A stretch of DNA of 64,000 bases from contig NZ_RBXL01000001.1 in assembly GCF_003634315.1 (NCBI RefSeq), positions 2,460,501 to 2,524,500 on the forward strand, in the 5' to 3' direction. The notes under the pieces were generated by a model, which was not told the DNA's origin, made no database searches, and worked only from the letters and a program-made list of their open reading frames with translations. Position 1 is the first letter of the stretch; the number at the start of each line of letters is the position of its first letter. Positions 57,093-64,000 of this stretch are shown piece by piece. This DNA is from Thiocapsa rosea. Lineage in GTDB: Bacteria; Pseudomonadota; Gammaproteobacteria; Chromatiales; Chromatiaceae. Both the position numbers and the translations under genes were made by a program.

Positions 57093-58481
57093 TCAGGTGC
57101 GAATAGCCCAGCCCAGCCCGGCCAGTGCGCACGCCGCGATCACCGGGATGATGCCGACCTTGAATCGCCACAGCGCCACGAAGGCCGAGACGGCGAGCAA
57201 CAGCGAGAACCACTCGAAAGGCCCGGCGAACGGTGCCGCCTCGCTCCCCTCGGGCCAGAGCACATGCCAGGCAAAGAACACCGCCAGGTTGACGATGACA
57301 CCGACCACGGCCGCGGTGATGCCGGTCAGGGGCGCGGTGAACTTCAGATCATGCCGCGTCGCCTCGATCGCCGGTGCACCGATCAGGATGAAGAGAAACG
57401 ACGGCAGAAAGGTGAAGAAGGTGGCTACGCTTGCCCCTGCGATCCCGGCGAGCAGCAGTGCATCGGGGCCGAAGATCTCCTTGGTCCAGGCACCTACGAA
57501 GCCGACGAATGCGACCACCATGATGAGCGGCCCGGGCGTGGTCTCGCCGAGCGCCAGCCCGTCGATCATCTGGGTCCCGGTCAGCCAGCCGTGGGTCTCG
57601 ACCCCGCCTTGGTAGACGTAGGGCAGCACCGCGTAGGCACCGCCGAAGGTGACGAACGCCGCCTTGGTGAAGAACCAGCCCATCTGGGTCAACGGCCCCT
57701 GCCAGCCGTAGACGAGCCAGAGTAGACCTTCGACCAAACCCCAGAGCGAGAGTCCGACCAGGGCGTAGCCCAAGGTATGCCGCCAAGAGAAGCGAGCGCG
57801 CGCCGGCAGCGGCGTGTCGTCGTCGATGATCGCAGTGCCATAGTCGCCGCCGCCGGACCCATGCCCGCCGCCCGTCTTGAATCGATCCGGCGCGATCCGC
57901 CCGCCCAGATAGCCGATCAGGCCTGCGCCGAGCACGATCGCCGGAAACGGCACCTTCAGCGCGAAAATAGCGACGAAGGCCGCTACGGCGATCGCCCAGA
58001 GTGCCCCGTTGCGCAGCGCTCGGGAGCCGATGCGCCAGGCCGCGAACACCACGATCGCCGTCACCGCCGGCTTGATCCCGTAGAGGATGCCGGCGACGAT
58101 CGGCAGGTCACCATAGGCCAGATAGACGAAGGTCAGCGCGATCAGGATCCCGAGCGACGGCAGGACAAAGAGGACACCTGCCACGATGCCGCCGAGCGTC
58201 CCGTGCATCAGCCAGCCGATATAGGTCGCGAGTTGCTGCGCCTCCGGTCCGGGCAGAACCATGGTGTAGTTCAGCGCATGCAGGAATCGATGCTCGCTGA
58301 TCCAGCGCCGCCGCTCCACCAGCTCCGTATGCATCATCGAGATCTGCCCGGCCGGCCCGCCGAAGCTGACGAAGCCGAGTTTGAGCCAATAACGAAACGC
58401 CTCCGGCAGCGATACCTGCTCGGGTGGGGCGTCGCCGACGGGGGCTGCGGCCTCGCGCGCAGTGGACGTGGACATGGACAT
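57093..58481 (-). CDS. chrA: ChrA chromate transporter (two CHR domains)
   Basis: Membrane exporter of the CHR superfamily, associated with chromate resistance. The 462-aa protein carries two homologous CHR domains. The first has FRYWLKLGFVSFGGPAGQISMMHTELV and LPGPEAQQLATYIGWLMHG. The second has GWFFTKAAFVTFGGAYAVLPYVYQGGV and ALGETTPGPLIMVVAFVGFVGAW. About 10-12 hydrophobic helices are present, with a Gly/Asp-rich cytoplasmic linker between the halves. It is inserted between the two parts of the nor region on the opposite strand, and no nor-related role is implied. Confidence 0.94.
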   Translation of the reverse strand: MSMSTSTAREAAAPVGDAPPEQVSLPEAFRYWLKLGFVSFGGPAGQISMMHTELVERRRWISEHRFLHALNYTMVLPGPEAQQLATYIGWLMHGTLGGIVAGVLFVLPSLGILIALTFVYLAYGDLPIVAGILYGIKPAVTAIVVFAAWRIGSRALRNGALWAIAVAAFVAIFALKVPFPAIVLGAGLIGYLGGRIAPDRFKTGGGHGSGGGDYGTAIIDDDTPLPARARFSWRHTLGYALVGLSLWGLVEGLLWLVYGWQGPLTQMGWFFTKAAFVTFGGAYAVLPYVYQGGVETHGWLTGTQMIDGLALGETTPGPLIMVVAFVGFVGAWTKEIFGPDALLLAGIAGASVATFFTFLPSFLFILIGAPAIEATRHDLKFTAPLTGITAAVVGVIVNLAVFFAWHVLWPEGSEAAPFAGPFEWFSLLLAVSAFVALWRFKVGIIPVIAACALAGLGWAIRT

Positions 58482-58623
58482 GGCTCACCTGGATGGGTGC
58501 AAGTTTGACCGGGCCGTTCTATGCGGCGGTTGGCGTCGGTCACGGTGGCGTCCCGCCAACGTTTCCGCAATCCCGACGATCATCCGGATGATATCCGCAG
58601 CGCTCAGATCGCGACGACGCGAA

Positions 58624-58637
58624 TTGATGTCGATCAA
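58624..58637. promoter_or_regulatory. FNR/DNR box upstream of the norE-like/norQ operon
   Basis: A second perfect dyad, TTGAT-GTCG-ATCAA, centred at 58630.5. A class II start site would fall near 58672, 42 nt before the norE-like frame. With the norC box it defines a two-operon regulon for the divergent Crp/Fnr protein. Confidence 0.82.
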
Positions 58638-58713
58638 AGTCGATACCCGAGCGCACCGCTAGGATGCAGGTCAATCAGGGGCCGCCGATGCCCGACCCGA
58701 CCTGGAGTCCTCG

Positions 58714-58827
58714 ATGTCCGCCACGCTCACCGCAGTGCTGCCCGTGCGTTACCCGCCGGGTGATTCGGCGATCTGGATCTTCATCCCCGGAACCCCGATC
58801 ACCATCGCCTTCACATTTGCCGACTGA
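58714..58827 (+). pseudogene. Short norE-like remnant (cytochrome oxidase subunit III-like N-terminus)
   Basis: A 37-codon frame with a good ribosome-binding site (GGAG 7 nt upstream), 6 nt before norQ. Its middle, YPPGDSAIWIFI, matches the conserved N-terminal segment (PGDxAIWxFI) of NorE-type subunit III-like membrane proteins encoded in nor operons. After IFI the frame diverges (PGTPITIAFTFAD) and stops, whereas an intact NorE continues through five helices. I read it as a truncated norE, possibly kept as a leader peptide. It could also be a small protein in its own right. Confidence 0.4.
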
Positions 58828-58833
58828 GCACAG

Positions 58834-59700
58834 ATGACATCCAGACACGCCGTCCGTCCGATCTCGATTCCGATCTCCGGCGCGATGACCGGCCACGCGG
58901 CTCAGGTCTCCGCCGAGCCGGAGCGCCCGTCCATCTTTTACAAGCCGCAAGGCCGCGAGGTCGCGCTCTTCGAATACGCCTTCCACAACCGCCTGCCGGT
59001 GATGATTAAGGGGCCGACGGGGTGCGGTAAGACCCGCTTCGTGCGCTATATGGCCGAGCGCCTGGAGCGCGCGCTCTACACCGTCGCCTGTCATGACGAC
59101 CTCACCGCGGCTGACCTGGTGGGTCGTCATCTGATCGGCACTGAAGGGACCTTCTGGAGCGATGGTCCGCTTACGCGTGCGGTGCGCGAGGGCGCCGTCT
59201 GCTATCTCGACGAGGTGGTGGAGGCGCGCAAGGACACCACGGTGGTGCTGCATCCGCTGACCGACGATCGACGCATCCTGCCCTTGGAGCGCACCGGCGA
59301 GACGTTGCAGGCGCCGCCGGGATTCATGCTGGTCGTTTCTTACAATCCCGGCTATCAGACTCTGCTCAAGGGAATGAAGCCGAGCACGCGCCAGCGCTTC
59401 GTCGCCGTCACACTCGGCTTTCCCGCGCCACGCCTGGAGGCCGCGATCCTCATCGGCGAGACCGGGATCGACAGCGCATGGGCCGAGGTGCTGGTGCGGA
59501 TCGCCGGCGCGTTGCGGGCGCTCAAGGACCACGACCTCGAGGAAGGCGTCTCGACCCGCCTGCTCGTCTACGCGGCGACCCTGATCCAGGCCGGTATGGA
59601 CCCACGCGATGCCTGTCTCGCCGCGCTGGTCGAGCCCTTGACCGACGATGCCGAGACCATCGCGGCACTTGCGGAGGTGATCGATGCAACACGCGTTTAA
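58834..59700 (+). CDS. norQ: NorQ/CbbQ-type AAA+ activation ATPase
   Basis: MoxR-class ATPase that works with NorD to activate NO reductase, probably in metal insertion. The 288-aa protein has YKPQGREVALFEYAFHNRLPVMIKGPTGCGKT (Walker A at 60-67), AVCYLDEVVEARKDTT (Walker B) and ERTGETLQAPPGFMLVVSYNPGYQ. The C-terminal domain ends STRLLVYAATLIQAGMDPRDACLAALVEPLTDDAE, as in NirQ/NorQ. The TAA stop is shared with the repeat that separates it from the next gene. Confidence 0.93.
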   Translation: MTSRHAVRPISIPISGAMTGHAAQVSAEPERPSIFYKPQGREVALFEYAFHNRLPVMIKGPTGCGKTRFVRYMAERLERALYTVACHDDLTAADLVGRHLIGTEGTFWSDGPLTRAVREGAVCYLDEVVEARKDTTVVLHPLTDDRRILPLERTGETLQAPPGFMLVVSYNPGYQTLLKGMKPSTRQRFVAVTLGFPAPRLEAAILIGETGIDSAWAEVLVRIAGALRALKDHDLEEGVSTRLLVYAATLIQAGMDPRDACLAALVEPLTDDAETIAALAEVIDATRV

Positions 59701-59886
59701 ACCGCGCCCGGCGCGGTATGCGATGTTTTTGGATGGGATCGGCCCCGGTAGACGTGACGACCGTTGGAGTCGGCGCGGTTTAAAGTATAAGAATTTTACG
59801 TTAAAGCCGCGTCTCGCCAAGATCAAGGAAGTCTCCGATGCTGAACATAAAACAAGAATGACGCATGTCGCTCTGGACGCGGTTTA
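59698..59886. repeat. Composite B-A dispersed element 14 (forward; hybrid B2/A1)
   Basis: Module B2 is at 59698-59782 and module A1 at 59802-59886. This is the only composite in the window pairing a B2 with an A1. Its left-edge TAA is the norQ stop. It sits inside an apparent operon (norQ to norD), so if it terminates transcription it would lower expression of the downstream genes. Confidence 0.9.
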
Positions 59887-59911
59887 GCCCATCAAACGCG
59901 GTTGAATCCTC

Positions 59912-60325
59912 ATGAAGAGTACCCGGCCTGAAGGTCAGCGGATCGCCATTGCCGCCGAGTCGCTGTATCTCGCCAACCTGCTCATCCTGCCCGGTATCGG
60001 CTTCCTGCTCCTGCTGGCGCTCGCGTTTTGGGGCCGGGAGGGTCGCGCACCGCTGGCGGCTGCGCATCTGGATCAAACGGTCCGGGCGAGTCTCTGGGCA
60101 GGGTTGCTCCTGATCATCGTGATCTCCGCAGTGATGGCGCTTGCCGGTGCAGGGGCCATGTATGTCTGGACGCTGGTGATCCTCTATTTCATCGTCTGCC
60201 ACACCACGCTGGTCCTGCTCGGCGTCTTCGGCTTAGCCAAGGCGTTGGCGGGCCACTGCTGGCGTTACCCCTTCCTCGGGCCGCCGCTGCCGGCCGGGTG
60301 CCCTCGGGCAAAACGCCATGTCTAG
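59912..60325 (+). CDS. Small integral membrane protein in nor cluster
   Basis: A 137-aa protein with about three helices (LYLANLLILPGIGFLLLLALAFW, SLWAGLLLIIVISAVMALAGAGAMYVWTLVILYFIV, TTLVLLGVFGLAKALAG) and a short basic tail. I do not recognise a named family. It overlaps the polyferredoxin gene by 8 nt, implying coupled expression and a possible role as its membrane partner. Its start has no strong Shine-Dalgarno, consistent with read-through from norQ across the repeat. Confidence 0.75.
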   Translation: MKSTRPEGQRIAIAAESLYLANLLILPGIGFLLLLALAFWGREGRAPLAAAHLDQTVRASLWAGLLLIIVISAVMALAGAGAMYVWTLVILYFIVCHTTLVLLGVFGLAKALAGHCWRYPFLGPPLPAGCPRAKRHV

Positions 60326-61286
60326 AACCCGGCTGCAACAACGGCGTGCCTGGTTTCAGGTCGGCTTCTTTTCGCTCTTCCTGCTGGCGCCTCCGCTCGA
60401 TCTCTTTCGGATCGATCTCACGCTCGGACACGCGATCCTGTTCGGGCAGCACTGGACGCTCGGGATCGAGGACTTTCTCGCCGGCCGCACCGGCATCGGC
60501 GATGCGACGCTCAACCTCTTCGTACGCGGCTTTTTGCCCATCTTCGGCGGGGCTGGGCTCTTCTTGATCATTGCTTGGCGATACGGGCGTCTCTACTGCG
60601 GTTGGCTGTGCCCGCATTTCTCCGTCGTCGAGACGATCAATGCACTGATGCGCCGCGCATCCGGGAAACCCAACCTCTGGGAGCGCCGCACCCTGCCGCC
60701 GCCGCTGCGCGGTCCCATTCCGCAAGGCGCTCGTGACACCGCTCTTGCGGTACCGCGCATCTCCCGACGCTCCGCGCCGAGTGACGCATCGTCTGGAGGC
60801 TCGGCGAGTGCGTGCGTGACCGGCGACAGGACCGACGCGTGGGATCCGAGCCCAAAGCCCACGGCATCGGCCCCGTATTGGAAACGCCGGTACTGGATCC
60901 CGACCCTGCTTGCGGTGGTCGGCTTCGACACCCGCCGCGCCGCCGCCTGCGCCGATTGCGACAACGCCTGCGACCATGCCTGTCCGATGCGTCTGAAGCC
61001 GCGCACGCTCAAGCGCAAGATGTTCACCTGTACCGAGTGCGCCGAGTGCATCGCGGCCTGCACACAGGTCCAGCACGGCGACCCGCGGCAGAGCCTGCTG
61101 CGCTGGGTGGAGGGTGCGGAGGCGTTCCCGGTCGTGACCGGTCGCCCGGCCACGACGTCCACCGCGCGAAGCGAGAATCCTTCAACGCAACGGTTGTCCG
61201 CAAATCGATGGAAGAACAGGTCGGAGCACTCTGGCATCGCGCCATCACCCGTCTCTCGGAACGGCGGCACCCCTTTGCTGCGGTGA
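60318..61286 (+). CDS. Membrane 4Fe-4S protein of the NapH/NosR/CcoG type
   Basis: Polyferredoxin with membrane helices, likely an electron donor or cofactor-assembly redox protein. In 322 aa I see helices at about 12-35 and 70-90, the motif YCGWLCPH typical of the NapH/NosR/CcoG family, another helix near 195-205, then two cluster motifs, CADCDNACDHACPM and CTECAECIAACTQV. Residues about 125-190 form a low-complexity Ser/Pro/Ala insertion with no similarity. The last ~55 residues lie out of frame over the start of norD and look unconserved, so the true end may be shorter or altered by a frameshift. Position suggests service to NOR. Confidence 0.75.
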   Translation: MSRTRLQQRRAWFQVGFFSLFLLAPPLDLFRIDLTLGHAILFGQHWTLGIEDFLAGRTGIGDATLNLFVRGFLPIFGGAGLFLIIAWRYGRLYCGWLCPHFSVVETINALMRRASGKPNLWERRTLPPPLRGPIPQGARDTALAVPRISRRSAPSDASSGGSASACVTGDRTDAWDPSPKPTASAPYWKRRYWIPTLLAVVGFDTRRAAACADCDNACDHACPMRLKPRTLKRKMFTCTECAECIAACTQVQHGDPRQSLLRWVEGAEAFPVVTGRPATTSTARSENPSTQRLSANRWKNRSEHSGIAPSPVSRNGGTPLLR

Positions 61287-63061
61287 CGCTGGACGAGGTC
61301 GCCGGTCCCATCGGGATCTTCTTCCGTGCGCTCGGCGGCGACGGCGGACTCCAGGTCGAAGCGGCGGAGGCGAGCGCACACGGTGCGCGTCGCGGGTTCC
61401 TGCAACGACTCGCCGGTCTCGAGGACAAGGTCGAGCTGGCCTGGCGCGACGAGCGTTCGTTGCGTCTGCCCGCCCGGATCGACCTCTTCGCGGAGCGTGC
61501 GCTGAATCGCGATCTCTACATCTGGCTCGCCGCGCTCGCGGCCCAACAGACAGGCCCAACCCGAGATTGGCTCGTCGAGAGCCAGGACCAAGCCCGCCGG
61601 ACGCTCACGCGTTTTCCGGGCCTGCGTCCGCGCTACCGACGTCTGCTCGACGCCCATCTCGACCTGCGCCCGGATCCGCGCGCGCTGCCGGCACAGGAGC
61701 GTGCGCGCGAGGAGGCCATCCGTCTTGCGCTCGAAGACCCCGGCAGCGTCGAGCGACTCCCGGCGGGGCGTCGTCCGCCCTATCCGGTCGTCCTCTGGCT
61801 CCATCCCGATCCCGAACTCCCGCCAGGCGCCTGGTCAGACATTGCGGGGTCCGATCTCTCCTGCGGCGAGTCGCAGGACATCGATCGCGATGCCGCCGTC
61901 GAGTCGCTCGGCGAGCGCCGTCGGCGACGTGCCGAGCGGGTCGCCATGCCGGAGAAGGACCAGGGTCTGATCACGATTCGCATGGAGAACATCCTCACCT
62001 GGGACGAGCATGTCCAGGTCGACCGCGGGACCGACGAGGAGGACGACCTGGAGCGCGCCCGCACCGCCGCCGCCGATCTGGACCGCATCTCGGTCGCACG
62101 CGACCGTAAGGCACACGGTGCACGCCTGAAATTCGACCTGGACCTCCCGGCCGAGTCCGAGGACGACCTCGTCCTCTCGGAAGGGATCCTCTTGCCCGAG
62201 TGGGACTGGCGACAGGGTGCACTTCGCCCGAATCAGTGTCGCGTGGTCCCGCTGGTCGCCGCGCACGCCACACCCTGCGGGCTGCCCGAGCACTTGCGCC
62301 GCACGGCCCATCGTTTGCGCCACCAGTTCCAGGCCCTTGCCCCGGCGCGCGTCTGGCAGCGCGGCCAGTCCGACGGACAGGAGATCGACCTGGACGCCTA
62401 TCTGCGTTTCGCCACGGATCGCCGTGCCGGGGCTGCCGCACCCGGGGACGGACTCTATCGCGACATGCGCAAAGGGGCGCGTGATCTGGTGTGTCTGCTG
62501 CTCTCGGATCTCTCGCTCTCGACCGATACCTGGGTGGACGACCGCGCACGGGTCATCGATGTCATCCGAGACAGTCTCTTCCTCTTCGCCGAGAGCTTGG
62601 CCGCGACCGGCGACCCCTTCGGCATGCTCGGCTTCTCCTCGCGTCGCCGCGACCCCGTGCGGATCCATAACCTTAAGGATTTCGACGAGCCTCACGGCGC
62701 CGCCGTGCGCGGGCGCATCGCCGCCATCAAGCCCGGCTATTACACCCGCATGGGCGCCGCGATCCGCTACGCGACCCGTGTGCTCGCCGCGCAACCGGGC
62801 GGACGCCGTCTCCTGCTGATCCTCTCCGACGGCAAGCCCAACGATCTCGACCGCTACGACGGTCGCTACGGGATCGAAGACACCCGCCGCGCCGTCCGGG
62901 AGGCCCGCGACCTCGGCCTGACCTGCTTCTGCGTCACCATCGACGAGCGCGGCAACGACTATCTTCCCCACCTCTTCGGCACCGGCGGCTATGTCGTCAT
63001 CCGCCGGCCTGCCGAGCTCCCTGAGCAGCTCCCCGTGCTCTATGCGCGGCTGACCGCTTAA
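61208..63061 (+). CDS. norD: NorD activation protein with von Willebrand factor A domain
   Basis: Cytoplasmic partner of NorQ needed for active NO reductase. From ATG 61208 it is 617 aa. A helical N-terminal region (EEQVGALWHRAITRLSERRHPFAAVTLDEVAG) is followed by a charged middle. The C-terminal VWA domain has MIDAS DLSLSTDT (VCLLLSDLSLSTDTW), with LLLILSDGKPNDLDRYDGRYGIEDTRRAVREARDLGL and GYVVIRRPAELPEQLPVLYARL at the end. The start overlaps the polyferredoxin frame by 79 nt and has no good ribosome-binding site. The TAA stop is repeat-supplied. Confidence 0.92.
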   Translation: MEEQVGALWHRAITRLSERRHPFAAVTLDEVAGPIGIFFRALGGDGGLQVEAAEASAHGARRGFLQRLAGLEDKVELAWRDERSLRLPARIDLFAERALNRDLYIWLAALAAQQTGPTRDWLVESQDQARRTLTRFPGLRPRYRRLLDAHLDLRPDPRALPAQERAREEAIRLALEDPGSVERLPAGRRPPYPVVLWLHPDPELPPGAWSDIAGSDLSCGESQDIDRDAAVESLGERRRRRAERVAMPEKDQGLITIRMENILTWDEHVQVDRGTDEEDDLERARTAAADLDRISVARDRKAHGARLKFDLDLPAESEDDLVLSEGILLPEWDWRQGALRPNQCRVVPLVAAHATPCGLPEHLRRTAHRLRHQFQALAPARVWQRGQSDGQEIDLDAYLRFATDRRAGAAAPGDGLYRDMRKGARDLVCLLLSDLSLSTDTWVDDRARVIDVIRDSLFLFAESLAATGDPFGMLGFSSRRRDPVRIHNLKDFDEPHGAAVRGRIAAIKPGYYTRMGAAIRYATRVLAAQPGGRRLLLILSDGKPNDLDRYDGRYGIEDTRRAVREARDLGLTCFCVTIDERGNDYLPHLFGTGGYVVIRRPAELPEQLPVLYARLTA

Positions 63062-63249
63062 ACCGCGTCCAGAGCGAAATGCGTCATTTTCCTTTTGTGT
63101 TTAGCGTCGGAGACTTCCTTGATCTTGGTGAGACGCGGTTTAAATTTAATCTTTTTAATACCTTAAGCCGCGCCGGCTCCGACAGTCGTCGGAGCGGGCG
63201 CGGCCAAGCCATTCCAACACATGACGCATACCGCACCGGGCGCGGTTTA
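63059..63249. repeat. Composite A-B dispersed element 15 (reverse)
   Basis: Module A1 is at 63059-63142 and module B1 at 63164-63249. The left-edge TAA is the norD stop, here supplied by the outer end of A. It lies between convergent norD and the SCO1-like gene. Confidence 0.9.
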
Positions 63250-63284
63250 AGCATGCCGACTGTGCGTCTCCGGAAGACCTGAAG

Positions 63285-63318
63285 GCGTGTGCGTGCGAAT
63301 AAATTCGCACGCACACGC
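63285..63318. terminator. Strong hairpin between norD and the SCO1-like gene
   Basis: A perfect 15-bp stem (GCGTGTGCGTGCGAA with TTCGCACGCACACGC) with the tetraloop TAAA. It is symmetrical between convergent genes, 55 nt beyond the SCO1-like stop. No U-run follows on either strand. It is probably a bidirectional transcription barrier or an mRNA 3'-end protector. Confidence 0.5.
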
Positions 63319-63373
63319 TGGTCGTTCCTGTCCCGAAAATCCTGATATCCCGCACGCTGGCCCCGCATGCTCG

Positions 63374-63985
63374 TCAGGGCAGGAGCGCTGTCGGGGTCTC
63401 GTCCAGGAGCATCTCGATCCGCTCGGCAATCGCTGCGGCCGATGTCGAGTAACCGAACTTTCGGATATAGCTCCCGTCGGGGCCAAGCAGATACATCCCG
63501 GCGCTGTGATCGACGTGGTATCGATCGGCCGGTGCGCCCGGCTCGGTGACCTTCTCGAAGCGGACGTTGAAGTTTCGGGCGGCGCGTTCGACGAGTGCGG
63601 GCGAGCCGGTGAGACCGATGATGCGCGGGTGGAAGTAGGCGGTATAGGTCGTCAGCACCTCCGGAGTATCGCGCTGCGGATCGACCGTGATGAAGATCGG
63701 CTGGACGCGCTCGGCGCGCTCGCCCAACTGCTTCAGGATCGCCGCGGTCTCGACCAGCGTGGTCGGGCAGATGTCGGGGCAGTAGGTGTAGCCGAAAGCA
63801 ACGAGCTGGAATTGGCCCGGAAAGTCGGCGTCGGTGACGGCGCGTCCGTTGGCGTCCATCAGGAGATAACGTCCGCTCGGCGGACGCGCATCGTCGACTG
63901 GCGCATCGGAGGCGAGGACCGATCCCGACACCGAGCCGGCAGCCAAAAACAGTGCGGCAACGACGGCGACGGCCGGGACCGTCAT
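63374..63985 (-). CDS. SCO1/SenC/PrrC-family copper-binding thioredoxin-like protein
   Basis: Periplasmic, membrane-anchored or exported protein for copper delivery to cytochrome oxidase or for redox signalling. The 203-aa protein has an N-terminal hydrophobic segment (about 3-24), the CPDICP motif (Cys69, Cys73) and His160 in DRYHVDHSAGMYLLGPDG, the three copper ligands of the family. VDPQRDTPEVL is also typical. The start is 16 nt from the window edge; a partner gene may lie beyond it. Confidence 0.93.
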   Translation of the reverse strand: MTVPAVAVVAALFLAAGSVSGSVLASDAPVDDARPPSGRYLLMDANGRAVTDADFPGQFQLVAFGYTYCPDICPTTLVETAAILKQLGERAERVQPIFITVDPQRDTPEVLTTYTAYFHPRIIGLTGSPALVERAARNFNVRFEKVTEPGAPADRYHVDHSAGMYLLGPDGSYIRKFGYSTSAAAIAERIEMLLDETPTALLP

Positions 63986-64000
63986 GATCCGTTCTCGTCG

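Overview
The window is GC-rich, tightly packed chromosomal DNA of a gammaproteobacterium. The best fit is a purple sulfur bacterium (Chromatiaceae, Thiocapsa-like). This rests on gene content: a soluble bidirectional [NiFe]-hydrogenase in the order hoxF-hoxU-hoxY-hoxH without a separate hoxE, a DsrC-like and an exported DsrE-like protein, a nor cluster, and the gammaproteobacterial rlmN-pilW-rodZ-hisS-yfgM-bamB-der block. No rRNA, tRNA, CRISPR array, prophage or intact insertion sequence was recognised.

Layout. 0-8.4 kb: cheB and a chemoreceptor, malQ, a DsrC-like protein, an HtrA protease, a small heat-shock protein and a YchJ-like protein. 8.5-13.5 kb: hoxFUYH, with a highly structured spacer between hoxY and hoxH. 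13.6-18.9 kb: a methyltransferase, an orphan ParA/MinD-like ATPase, ftsK and lolA. 19-27 kb: rarA, a host-attachment-type protein, a DUF1841 protein, nth, lexA with an SOS box, a LysM coiled-coil protein, trpB2, an SRPBCC protein and a DUF2721 protein. 27.3-35.5 kb: one leftward operon-like block, ndk-rlmN-pilW-rodZ-hisS-yfgM-bamB-der, in which ispG is absent from its usual place. 35.7-40.8 kb: a DHH phosphoesterase, a large secreted modular protein and a 5'-nucleotidase. 41-46.3 kb: a complete TonB-dependent uptake system (receptor, secreted protein, exbB, two exbD, tonB). 46.7-49.9 kb: an L,D-transpeptidase, AmpG and a membrane protein. 50.9-54.1 kb: a MaeB-type malic enzyme and a Crp/Fnr regulator. 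54.2-63.1 kb: norC-norB and, after chrA, a norE-like remnant, norQ, a small membrane protein, a polyferredoxin and norD. Perfect TTGAT-N4-ATCAA boxes precede both nor operons. The window ends with a SCO1/SenC protein.

The most unusual feature is a family of short dispersed elements at 15 intergenic loci, about one per 4 kb. A full element is about 190 bp: two inverted-repeat modules, here called B and A, each 84-87 bp with 11-bp perfect ends in most copies (TAAACCGCGCC/GGCGCGGTTTA in B, TAAACCGCGTC/GACGCGGTTTA in A), joined by an AT-rich linker in fixed B-A order. At nine loci the TAA at the element's outer edge is the stop codon of the neighbouring gene (DsrC-like, ftsK, host-attachment protein, trpB2, SRPBCC, L,D-transpeptidase, DsrE-like, norQ, norD). 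TAA is otherwise rare as a stop in this window. I infer elements that target, or co-evolved with, TAA stop codons and probably act as hairpin terminators or RNA-processing sites.

Functionally the window combines redox metabolism (hydrogenase, NO reductase, sulfur-relay homologues), envelope maintenance (bamB, rodZ, lolA, pilW, L,D-transpeptidase, AmpG) and DNA repair (lexA, nth, rarA).
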